Origin: an uncultured Erwinia sp.
GTDB taxonomy: Bacteria; Pseudomonadota; Gammaproteobacteria; Enterobacterales; Enterobacteriaceae
Assembly: GCA_945290265.1 (NCBI GenBank)
Contig: CALYQW010000004.1
Span: forward strand, 62,001 to 126,000
DNA: 64,000 bases
Reading direction: 5' to 3'
Shown: positions 18,815 to 28,256 of the stretch, piece by piece
Layout of the letters: the number at the start of each line of letters is the position of its first letter
How positions within the stretch are numbered: position 1 is the stretch's first letter
Program-made: the position numbers and the translations under genes
Notes under the pieces: generated by a model
The model's input: only the letters and a program-made list of their open reading frames with translations
What the model was told of the DNA's origin: nothing
The model's database searches: none

Positions 18815-20383
18815 ATGGATTTACTTAAAGAACCCTGGCTACCGGTTGTTCTTGACTCACAGCAGCAGCGCAAAATTTCACTGTCAGACATCCTTGATAA
18901 TCAGATACGCGATCTGGCCTGTCCGCGCGCTGATTTTCAGGGAGCCGCCTGGCAGCTGTTAATTGGCCTGTTGCAGTGTACCGTGGCACCGGAAGATGGC
19001 GATGACTGGCAGGAGGTGTGGCAGCAGGGGATTGACTCGCAGCAGTGGCAACGGTCACTGGCTACGGTTTCCAGCGCCTTTCAGTTTGGCGCAGAGAAAC
19101 CGTCTTTTCTGCAAAGCTTTGAGCCGCTGGAGACCAGTGATAAAACCATTGCCGGGTTATTAATTGAAACCCCCGGAGAACAAACCTTAAAACAGAATAA
19201 AGATCTGTTTACCAAGCGAAACGTTGGCCGCCAGATCTGCCCGCACTGTGCGGCGCTGGCGCTGTTTACTATCCAGACCAACTCGCCTGCCGGCGGTGCC
19301 GGTTACCGTACCGGATTACGCGGCGGTGGTCCGTTAACCACCCTGGTGATGCCAGAGGACGCCAGCTTACCGCTATGGAAAAAGCTGTGGCTGAATGTAC
19401 TGCCCGGCACGGCGCAACCGCAGCCCGATAAGCTGGCGCTGATTTTTCCCTGGCTGGCCGCTACCCAAAGCAGTGAAAAAAAGGGCAGTCAGGTTACCCC
19501 GCAAAATTCCCATCCGCTGCAGCTGTACTGGGGAATGCCGCAGCGTATTGAGCTGGATTTCAGCCAGACGCAGCAAGGTGAATGCCAGCTGTGTGGCGAA
19601 TATCATTCCGAATTACTGTCGCAGATGCGCACCAAAAATTATGGCGTGCAGTATGACGGCTGGGTGCACCCACTTTCTCCTTACCGCCAGGCGCTGAAAG
19701 ATAAAGGGGGGCTGTGGCTGGCATTAAAAGGGCAGCCGGGGGGGCTGTGCTATCAGGACTGGCTGGGGCTGACATTAACCAGCGAGGATAAGTTTAACCT
19801 GACCCAGCCCGCCAAAGTGGTGCGTGAATTAAGCAATTACTATGGACTGCCGCCTACGTATCTCTGGTGCTTTGCCTGGGATATGGATAACGCCAAAGCG
19901 CGCTGCTGGTATCAACACCGGGTGCCGCTTATTCACAGTGACGAGCAACAGCAACTGGCAGATGTGCTGACCACCGTGCTGCAACTGGCAGATAACGCCC
20001 GGCTGCTGCTAAAGAAATGGCTGAAAGAGGCCTGGTTTAGCAGCCCGGGTGAAGTGAAAGGCAGCTTTGGCTGGCTGGACAACGCCTTCTGGCAGCAGAC
20101 CGAAGGAGCATTTCGCCGTTTATTGCCTTATCTGCAGCACGATCCTGCACGCGCCAAACCCGGTACCCGCCAGGCGCTGCGCCAGTGGGAACAGGCCTTA
20201 TCCGGCTATCTGTTTGACCAGTTTGACCGCGAAGCATTTACCGATCCGGACAGCGATAACCAGACCTTAAGTCGTCAGCTGGCGGCGCGTGGCAAGCTGG
20301 AACGGTTCTATTTCACCCATAAACTGCGTAAAGAAGTTATCACGCTGGCCAGCGAGCCGGAGGCTGAGGATGTCGCAAAGTAA
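18815..20383 (+). CDS. casA: Cascade large subunit Cas8e (CasA/Cse1)
   Basis: Recognises the PAM and helps recruit Cas3. The 522-residue product starts MDLLKEPWLPVVL, as E. coli Cse1 does (about 502 residues), and has the zinc-type cysteines CPHCAAL and CQLCGEYH plus GGAGYRTGLRGGGPLTTLV. Preceded by ACGGAG. casB begins 14 bp before its stop, indicating translational coupling. Confidence 0.96.
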   Translation: MDLLKEPWLPVVLDSQQQRKISLSDILDNQIRDLACPRADFQGAAWQLLIGLLQCTVAPEDGDDWQEVWQQGIDSQQWQRSLATVSSAFQFGAEKPSFLQSFEPLETSDKTIAGLLIETPGEQTLKQNKDLFTKRNVGRQICPHCAALALFTIQTNSPAGGAGYRTGLRGGGPLTTLVMPEDASLPLWKKLWLNVLPGTAQPQPDKLALIFPWLAATQSSEKKGSQVTPQNSHPLQLYWGMPQRIELDFSQTQQGECQLCGEYHSELLSQMRTKNYGVQYDGWVHPLSPYRQALKDKGGLWLALKGQPGGLCYQDWLGLTLTSEDKFNLTQPAKVVRELSNYYGLPPTYLWCFAWDMDNAKARCWYQHRVPLIHSDEQQQLADVLTTVLQLADNARLLLKKWLKEAWFSSPGEVKGSFGWLDNAFWQQTEGAFRRLLPYLQHDPARAKPGTRQALRQWEQALSGYLFDQFDREAFTDPDSDNQTLSRQLAARGKLERFYFTHKLRKEVITLASEPEAEDVAK

Positions 20384-21044
20384 TACCGCTAAAGAAAAGG
20401 TGTTTACCACCAAAGAGATGCGCACTGCGCTAACCAGTTGGTTTGGACTATTACAGGAAAGAAACGTTAACAGTGACGGTCAGAAAATCAAAGGTCGTGC
20501 CTGGCGTGCGGAACTGCGCCGTATGGAACCACCTTATGAAGTGCTGATTAGCGAAGCCTATGCCGAGCTTTATCGTCGGCTGGCTCCGCTGATGGCGACG
20601 GGGGAAATGACGGCAACAGATAAGCTGGCGCTGGCGCTGTTTATTTGTGTCGCCGCCCAGGCAAAAAGTCATAATCCACTGGCATATCAGCAGGATAAAG
20701 ACAGCAAGGGAAAAGCGAAAAAAGACCAGGACGAAAAAGGCAGGTGGCTCAGCTTTGCCGCTCAGTTAGGTGAAAAATTAAAGGGTACACCCTGTCTTTC
20801 CCGCCTGCGCTTTAACCGGCTGCAGGAGGCGCGAGATCCTCAGACCTTCTGCCTGCAGTTAATCCGCGCTGTCAGGCTGCGTGGGGAAAAGGGCGTCAAT
20901 ATTATCTCGCTGGCGGACGGCATCTTTTTATGGATGCGTGAATGGCAGGCACAGGAAACGCATCAGCCGCAGGATATCAACCCCTTTAACCGTAACCGTA
21001 TTCGCTGGGCCAGTGAGTATCTGTCTACCGCCGGTGAGAAATAA
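20370..21044 (+). CDS. casB: Cascade small subunit Cse2 (CasB)
   Basis: Cse2 dimer lines the belly of Cascade and stabilises the R-loop. The start MSQSNTAKEKVF at 20370 lies within the casA 3' end behind GAGG and gives 224 residues; a longer open frame from 20289 is only a casA shadow. Longer than E. coli Cse2 (160), partly from a Lys-rich insert near residue 105 (QDKDSKGKAKKDQDEKG). FNRNRIRWASEYL near the C-terminus is family-like. Confidence 0.93.
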   Translation: MSQSNTAKEKVFTTKEMRTALTSWFGLLQERNVNSDGQKIKGRAWRAELRRMEPPYEVLISEAYAELYRRLAPLMATGEMTATDKLALALFICVAAQAKSHNPLAYQQDKDSKGKAKKDQDEKGRWLSFAAQLGEKLKGTPCLSRLRFNRLQEARDPQTFCLQLIRAVRLRGEKGVNIISLADGIFLWMREWQAQETHQPQDINPFNRNRIRWASEYLSTAGEK

Positions 21045-21067
21045 CTTTTCATAATAAGGATTTTGCT

Positions 21068-22108
21068 ATGACCACGTTTATTCAGCTGCATGTACTGACG
21101 GCGTATGCCCCTTCTAACCTGAACCGCGATGACAGCGGCAGACCGAAAACCGCCAGAATGGGCGGCTATGAGCGGCTGCGCATCTCCTCACAAAGCCTGA
21201 AACGCGCCTGGCGCACTTCAACGGTATTTGAAGACGCACTTGGGGGGCATCTTGGGGTGCGTACCCGGCGGATTGGATTGGACTATGTGTACAAGCCGAT
21301 GCTGGCTGCTGGTATGGATGGCAATCTGGCCAGCGCAGCGGCTAAAAAAATTGCTAATGAGTTTGGTAGTCCCAAAAAAGAGGACCCGCGTGAAATCGAG
21401 CAACTGGTGCATATCAGCCCCTGTGAGCGGCAGCTGATTGACCAACTGGTGGCAACCTTAATCAGTGAACAACGTGAGCCTGGTGATGAAGAGGTAAAAC
21501 TGTTGCGCAAAACCGCCAATGGCGTGGATATTGCGATGTTTGGTCGTATGTTGGGCAGCTCGGCAAAATTTAACGTCGAAGCCGCCTGCCAGGTTGCCCA
21601 TGCGCTGGGGGTCAGTGCGGTGACGGTAGAAGATGATTTCTTTACCGCCGTGGATGACTTAAGTCGTACTGAAGATATGCAGGGTGCCGGTCATATGGGT
21701 GAGCAGGGCTATGCTTCCGCGCTGGTCTACAGCTATATCTGTATCAGCCGCGATCTGCTGCTGGCAAATCTTGATAATGATGAGGAGCTGACCCGCCGTG
21801 CGATTGCCGCGCTAACCGAAAGCGCCTTAACCGTGGCTCCCACCGGTAAACAGAACAGCTTTGCTTCCCGTGCCTGGGCCTCTTACGCGCTGGCGGAAAT
21901 CGGCACCCTGCAACCACGTTCGCTGGCGGTAGCATTTTTTCAGCCGGTCACCAATAACGACCAGATTAATCAGGCAATTACGGCATTAAAAGATCAGCGT
22001 GAGAAGTTTGCCGCTGCCTACAGTCTGGAAAAAGATAACAGCTATGAGCTGAACGTTCAGCGTGGCGAAGGCACCCTGGCGGAGTTAGTTAAGTTTGTCA
22101 GCCAGTAA
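21068..22108 (+). CDS. casC: Cascade backbone subunit Cas7e (CasC/Cse4)
   Basis: Six copies wrap the crRNA spacer in Cascade. The 346-residue product begins TTFIQLHVLTAYAPSNLNRD, contains the diagnostic RLRISSQSLKRAWR and GADIAMFGRM-like NGVDIAMFGRMLG, and ends ELNVQRGEGTLAELVKFV. Preceded by AAGGA. Length is close to the usual 363. Confidence 0.97.
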   Translation: MTTFIQLHVLTAYAPSNLNRDDSGRPKTARMGGYERLRISSQSLKRAWRTSTVFEDALGGHLGVRTRRIGLDYVYKPMLAAGMDGNLASAAAKKIANEFGSPKKEDPREIEQLVHISPCERQLIDQLVATLISEQREPGDEEVKLLRKTANGVDIAMFGRMLGSSAKFNVEAACQVAHALGVSAVTVEDDFFTAVDDLSRTEDMQGAGHMGEQGYASALVYSYICISRDLLLANLDNDEELTRRAIAALTESALTVAPTGKQNSFASRAWASYALAEIGTLQPRSLAVAFFQPVTNNDQINQAITALKDQREKFAAAYSLEKDNSYELNVQRGEGTLAELVKFVSQ

Positions 22109-22118
22109 GGAAGGCATG

Positions 22119-22844
22119 ATGAAGCAATATCTGATATTTCAGCTGTATGCGCCGCTGGCCTCCTGGGGCGATGAGGCGGGGGGAGAGATGCGCCGTAGCG
22201 CCACCATTCCTACCCGCTCTGCCGTGCTGGGGCTGCTGGCGGCGGCGGTGGGTATCCGGCGTGATGAAGAGCAGCGTCTGGAGAGTTTTAATCATGCTTA
22301 TCATCTGGCGGTACGGCCGCGTTCCGGGCGTGAAAGCTGGCTGGAGGATTATCACACTACCCAGGTGCCGCCGGTAAACCGTAAGCGTCGCTATTATACC
22401 CGGCGCGAAGAACTGGACAGACCTGCCTCTGACCTCGGAACCATCCTTAGCCAGCGCGAATACCGCTGTGATGGCTACTGGCAGGTTGCCGTCAGCTGTG
22501 ATGGTCAGCCGGAATTCAGCCTTGAGGCATTACAACAGGCATTAATGCAACCCTGTTTTCCGCTTTATCTCGGGCGCAAATCCTGCCCGCTGGCGCTGCC
22601 GCTGAAACCGGAGCTGAAAAACAGCACCCTGCGCGAGATTTTTTATGGCGCAGACCAGCTACAACCTCCTGCGGAACTGGAGTTAATTAGCGGCGCGCGA
22701 GGCCCCTGCTACTGGGACGATCCGGCAGAAGACAGCCTGCCAAAGCAGTCTGAGCAGCAGTGTTATCACCAGCCATTGAGCCGGGCGCGCTGGCAGTTTG
22801 CCAGCTATCTGCGTTTCAGCGGCCAGCCAGCGGAGGAGCAATAA
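22119..22844 (+). CDS. casD: Cascade subunit Cas5e (CasD)
   Basis: Cas5e caps the 5' handle of the crRNA. MKQYLIFQLYAPLASWGDEA is the typical Cas5 start; ATG at 22119 gives the better spacing to the AAGGA at 22107 than ATG at 22116. 241 residues, with TRSAVLGLLAAAVGI, RKRRYYTRR and YLGRKSCPLALPL as in the family. Its stop overlaps the casE start (TAATG). Confidence 0.95.
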   Translation: MKQYLIFQLYAPLASWGDEAGGEMRRSATIPTRSAVLGLLAAAVGIRRDEEQRLESFNHAYHLAVRPRSGRESWLEDYHTTQVPPVNRKRRYYTRREELDRPASDLGTILSQREYRCDGYWQVAVSCDGQPEFSLEALQQALMQPCFPLYLGRKSCPLALPLKPELKNSTLREIFYGADQLQPPAELELISGARGPCYWDDPAEDSLPKQSEQQCYHQPLSRARWQFASYLRFSGQPAEEQ

Positions 22845-23541
22845 TGTATCTGTCACGCGTCCAGCTGAATATCCGCCAGCTTACCCCGGAAACCTTACCC
22901 AAATGGCAGCAGGCCACCCCTTATGCTGCCCATCAGTGGTTGTGGCAGCTGTTTCCTGAGCAGCAGCAGCGTTCATTTCTGTTTCGTATGGAAGCGGGAG
23001 GACGCTTCTGGCTGCTGTCCTCCGTTGCGCCGCTGACTGACCATGCGCTATTTAGCGTAGAAACCAAAGCGTTTCAGCCGCAGCTAACCGCAGGACTAAA
23101 GCTGGATTTCCAGCTCAGAGCCAATCCGGTGGTGTGCCGCAATAAAAAGCGCAGTGATGTGCTGATGAACGCTAAATATCAGGCTAAACAGCAGGGGCTG
23201 CCAAAAGAGCAGTTGTGGCAACTGCAAACGCAGGCGGCGCAGCAGTGGCTAATCCGTCAGAGCGAGCAGCACGGTTTTAATCTACTCCCACCGGCCAGTA
23301 ATGAATTTGCCGACTGGGCTGGTACTGATGATGCTTCTGCGCAACTGGTCACCATAGACGCCTACCAGCAGCACCGTTTTCGCCGCCGCGCAGGGGAGAA
23401 GATGTTTATCTACAGCAGCGTGGATTTTAGCGGCTGCCTGCAGGTCACCGATCCTGAGCGCTTCACCCGGGCGCTGGCGGCCGGGCTGGGGAAAAGTAAG
23501 GCTTTTGGCTGCGGGATGTTAATGATTAAACGGCATCACCC

Positions 23542-23545
<4 letters not shown>
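22844..23545 (+). CDS. casE: crRNA endoribonuclease Cas6e (CasE)
   Basis: Cuts pre-crRNA at the base of the repeat hairpin and stays bound as part of Cascade. MYLSRVQLNI is the family start; the His in YAAHQWLWQLFP (about residue 26) is the expected catalytic residue and the Gly-rich GLGKSKAFGCGMLM loop is at the C-terminus. 233 residues, longer than the E. coli protein (199). Its stop overlaps cas1 by 4 bp. Confidence 0.95.
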
Positions 23546-24755
<1,210 letters not shown>

Positions 24756-24839
24756 CCTGTTATTCTTTAAAAACTGAGAAAAGTTGGTGGACTGTTAAAG
24801 GGTAAAAAAATTCATATAATTCAGTGATATATTTTTAGA
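24756..24839 (+). promoter_or_regulatory. Leader of CRISPR array 2
   Basis: 84 bp of AT-rich DNA between cas2 and the first repeat. It contains AAGTTGGTGGACTGT, then AAAAAAATTCATATAATTCA and ends TTTTTAGA directly at the first repeat. This follows the E. coli type I-E leader (AAGTTGGTAGATTGT, an IHF-type AT segment, and a TTTAGA end), so it is expected to support spacer acquisition. Confidence 0.9.
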
Positions 24840-27129
24840 GTGTTCCCCGCGCCAGCGGGGATAAACCGCTTCCAGATGCTCCCATCATTTTTACTGCACA
24901 CGTGTTCCCCGCGCCAGCGGGGATAAACCGCTGACGAGGGCAAGAATTAGCCGCTTCTTGATGTGTTCCCCGCGCCAGCGGGGATAAACCGGGCCCGGTG
25001 TCAATTTAGGTTTGAGTGGTAACGTGTTCCCCGCGCCAGCGGGGATAAACCGTCTCGAAATTTTCGCAATCGCAGTGTAATGCAGTGTTCCCCGCGCCAG
25101 CGGGGATAAACCGATAATCTGCTGAGCAACACGCCGAACGGTCTTGTGTTCCCCGCGCCAGCGGGGATAAACCGAATGTGTCGATGATTTCCCGGCTCTC
25201 AACGCCGTGTTCCCCGCGCCAGCGGGGATAAACCGCAACACGATTTTGGTTCCGTACCTAGCGCGAATGTGTTCCCCGCGCCAGCGGGGATAAACCGATC
25301 GGGGATGGCTCTATAACTAACGCCAAAATGTGTTCCCCGCGCCAGCGGGGATAAACCGTCCCCTGAGTCGCAGAACCAGCTGGTTATCATGTGTTCCCCG
25401 CGCCAGCGGGGATAAACCGATTAATAAACGGCGTTTTCTTGACTCCTTTTAGTGTTCCCCGCGCCAGCGGGGATAAACCGCGTTGGATGATTATTTTGAA
25501 TCGTTCGGCTATGTGTTCCCCGCGCCAGCGGGGATAAACCGGCGGCATTACATATACTTATATTGATATTGATGTGTTCCCCGCGCCAGCGGGGATAAAC
25601 CGTGTCGAAATGCAGATAAAATCATGCTCAGTCAGTGTTCCCCGCGCCAGCGGGGATAAACCGGTAGGGTGTTTAGAGTTAGAGCTGATGACTTGGTGTT
25701 CCCCGCGCCAGCGGGGATAAACCTGGAAAATCAAACCTGATTAAGGGTTTTAAAAAAGTGTTCCCCGCGCCAGCGGGGATAAACCGTATCCCTAGCGTTT
25801 TCCCGTCCTTGATCACCCGTGTTCCCCGCGCCAGCGGGGATAAACCGTATTTTAACGATGGTTACATTACGACCTCGACGTGTTCCCCGCGCCAGCGGGG
25901 ATAAACCGCATAGCTGCATATCCGGCGTCTTGGAGTAGGTGTGTTCCCCGCGCCAGCGGGGATAAACCGGTAATACAAACGATATTGCCAATCTTCAAAC
26001 GGTGTTCCCCGCGCCAGCGGGGATAAACCGGGTTGGCTCGATTTTGCCGGTGATATCGCTGGGTGTTCCCCGCGCCAGCGGGGATAAACCGCACCATTCG
26101 CGTAGCCCACTGGCGAGAGTGGGGTGTTCCCCGCGCCAGCGGGGATAAACCGTCACCTGGCAGCTGAGCAGGAGCGATCTGAGCGTGTTCCCCGCGCCAG
26201 CGGGGATAAACCGCCTTAAAACTTGTGCGCCGTGGAAAGATAAGCGTGTTCCCCGCGCCAGCGGGGATAAACCGATAGCATCATAGACCCAAATTTATTC
26301 AGGAGAGTGTTCCCCGCGCCAGCGGGGATAAACCGTCTTGCACTAAATCTTTAAGGCTTGAGAACGTCGTGTTCCCCGCGCCAGCGGGGATAAACCGGTC
26401 ATTAATAAGGATTGAATTAACGAAAGTTCGTGTTCCCCGCGCCAGCGGGGATAAACCGTCGCTGCTGATTATTTGCAGACACCCGCAGGTGTGTTCCCCG
26501 CGCCAGCGGGGATAAACCGCGTGGAGTTTCAGAGTTCTACGAATCGATAATGTGTTCCCCGCGCCAGCGGGGATAAACCGTTTCGTCCTGTCTTTAGTGG
26601 CGTTGGCGTGGTGTGTTCCCCGCGCCAGCGGGGATAAACCGGCCTTTAAACATATCAGACAGGGCACTGCCAAGTGTTCCCCGCGCCAGCGGGGATAAAC
26701 CATCAGCTGGCTCAGCCCCAGGTTGGAGACCAGCGTGTTCCCCGCGCCAGCGGGGATAAACCTGGCCACCAGATACGGGCTTTGTTTAGTATAATGGTGT
26801 TCCCCGCGCCAGCGGGGATAAATCGGGCTGAGCTCCTTCAGCTGTCAGCAGATTGACGTGTTCCCCGCGCCAGCGGGGATAAACCGGGTGTTATTGGTTC
26901 ATTGACTGGTTCAGAATAGTGTTCCCCGCGCCAGCGGGGATAAACCGTTAGCGGCAATTACTAGCGGCTTTTCATCCCGTGTTCCCCGCGCCAGCGGGGA
27001 TAAACCGGAATATTATTAGCTGGATTATCTCGCAGTAAAGTGTTCCCCGCGCCAGCGGGAATAAACCGGACTTGAATGTACCAATTATCGCCGTGGATGA
27101 GTGTTCCCCGCGCCAGCGGGGATAAACCG
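24840..27129 (+). CRISPR. CRISPR array 2, type I-E, 38 repeats / 37 spacers
   Basis: Same 29-nt repeat as array 1. Degenerate repeats cluster at the far (old) end: repeat 33 at 26797 has AAATCG and repeat 37 has GGGAATAAACC; repeats 15, 31 and 32 end in T, A and T instead of G. Polarity with the leader at cas2 and decay at the distal end is therefore clear. Spacer 32 matches the colicin remnant at 3779-3811; spacer 3 (24992-25023) is a variant of array 1 spacer 13. Confidence 0.99.
26764..26796 (+). other. Self-matching spacer 32 of array 2
   Basis: 33-nt spacer identical to 3779-3811 in the colicin remnant. The preceding repeat ends in T instead of G, and repeat-to-repeat distance is 62, consistent with capture shifted by one base relative to an ATG PAM. 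Confidence 0.97.
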
Positions 27130-27362
27130 ATCTGGCGTTATAACTCCATCACCGGCTATCCCGGACCCCTTGTACGCGAAAGGGCTACAGGCCCCGATAG
27201 CAGACAAACAGCGGCAGAGTTGAAACAGGGAGCAGAGTTGCTGCCGGGCAGCGGGAGCCGACGTGATAACAGAAGGCACAGCGTTTTCTGCTAGAAAAAC
27301 AGCATAGTTCACCATAATATGGCAACAGATACGCAGATTATCAGGGCAGGAGTATTTTGTGC
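27130..27362. other. Region distal to CRISPR array 2
   Basis: Follows the last repeat. The first ~32 bases could be a remnant spacer without a closing repeat. No gene, terminator or mobile-element end recognised. Confidence 0.4.
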
Positions 27363-27958
27363 ATGAATCACTTATTATCTGTCAGCCTGTCTCCCTCCCC
27401 GCAGTATCTGCCGCCTGTTTTATTACCGGTGCCGACAGTTGCCCCCTGGTGTGTCGGGTCGGTTAACGGTCTGCCACCCTGTCCGTTAAATATTCCTGAA
27501 GCTGACTGAAGTGAAGCGCTTGAAGCACTCTTCAAAAATCTCACTCCTGAGCTGTGGTGTGATGCGGTGGCCTGTGGCTTTTCTAAAACCGATATGGGGC
27601 AGTCAACAGGCGGGTTGTGGCACGACACGCTGATTAAAAAGTTCAGCCTGCACCCGTTACCAGACAATGATTACAAAATAGTGATGCAGAATCTGGAGCT
27701 TGTATGGAATGAATTTCAGGTGCTAAACCATGATGTTCTGGAATTAAGAGCATCAGGAGCACTGTTCACGTTATATCGGCATTTTTCAGCTAATCAGCTA
27801 ATCAGCTAATCAGCTTTATCCGTGATACCTGGCGTATTGATGAGCAGCGTGAAAAATACAGACTTTGGGCGGTAGCTGAAAGCAGTAAACGATTGGTTAA
27901 GAGTATAAAAATACGTTTGCCATATTTATCGAATGTTGATGTTTTGCACCGAAAATGA
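27363..27958 (+). pseudogene. Unidentified ~198-codon gene broken by a stop and an 8-bp repeat expansion
   Basis: ATG at 27363 opens a frame (MNHLLSVSLSPSPQYLPPVL, Pro-rich) that meets TGA at 27507. It continues in the same frame as SEALEALFKNLTPELWCDAV through MQNLELVWNEFQVLNHDVLE to HFSANQLIS and TAA inside a tandem octamer. Removing one octamer unit joins it in frame to FIRDTWRIDEQREKYRLWAV and on to TGA at 27956. Two independent lesions therefore separate one plausible protein. No known family was recognised; the body looks alpha-helical and soluble. It lies between array 2 and the toxin gene on the same strand. Confidence 0.55.
27787..27814 (+). repeat. Octamer tandem repeat CAGCTAAT, 3.5 copies
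   Basis: Three full copies of CAGCTAAT and a final CAGC. Each unit gained or lost shifts the reading frame. With 2.5 copies the pseudogene at 27363-27958 reads through; with the present 3.5 it stops in the repeat. Confidence 0.95.
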
Positions 27959-28061
27959 CGACTTTCATTCATTACTATAATCTAAGAGTATAAAGCCATC
28001 TAACCGGTGTCAGATATATTTCTGCTTCAACAGTAAAGGATGTTTTAGAGGCCATTCAACA

Positions 28062-28256
28062 ATGTGTAAGGCAAGGTTTAACCGTAATACTGATACTAAT
28101 ATGGAGTATATTATTAAGCAGCAGGATGCAATGGATGCAGCATGCAATATCGGAGATGATAATATTGATGATGATATTTATCCGCATTTATTGCTTTTTC
28201 TGAATTCGTCAGTTACAGACAGAGGGTTATTTTTTTCTAATGTGCCAATCATATGA
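28062..28256 (+). CDS. Small hypothetical ORF upstream of the toxin gene
   Basis: 64 codons (MCKARFNRNTDTNMEYIIKQ, then acidic DDNIDDDIYP), ending 17 bp inside the toxin frame if that gene starts at 28240. A small acidic protein just upstream of an effector-like gene could be a chaperone or immunity protein, but the ribosome site is weak and no family is recognised. It may not be expressed. Confidence 0.25.
   Translation: MCKARFNRNTDTNMEYIIKQQDAMDAACNIGDDNIDDDIYPHLLLFLNSSVTDRGLFFSNVPII

Noticed and set aside
25725..25757. Array 2 spacer 15 resembles the cas2-leader junction (GGAAAATCAA ... ACCTG ... TTTAAAAA)
   Set aside because: The match needs gaps and is confined to AT-rich words; not convincing as a self-target.
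27959..28239. Possible HrpL-type promoter (hrp box) for the effector-like gene
   Set aside because: No GGAACC-N15/16-CCAC-type pair was found upstream, so type III regulation is not claimed.
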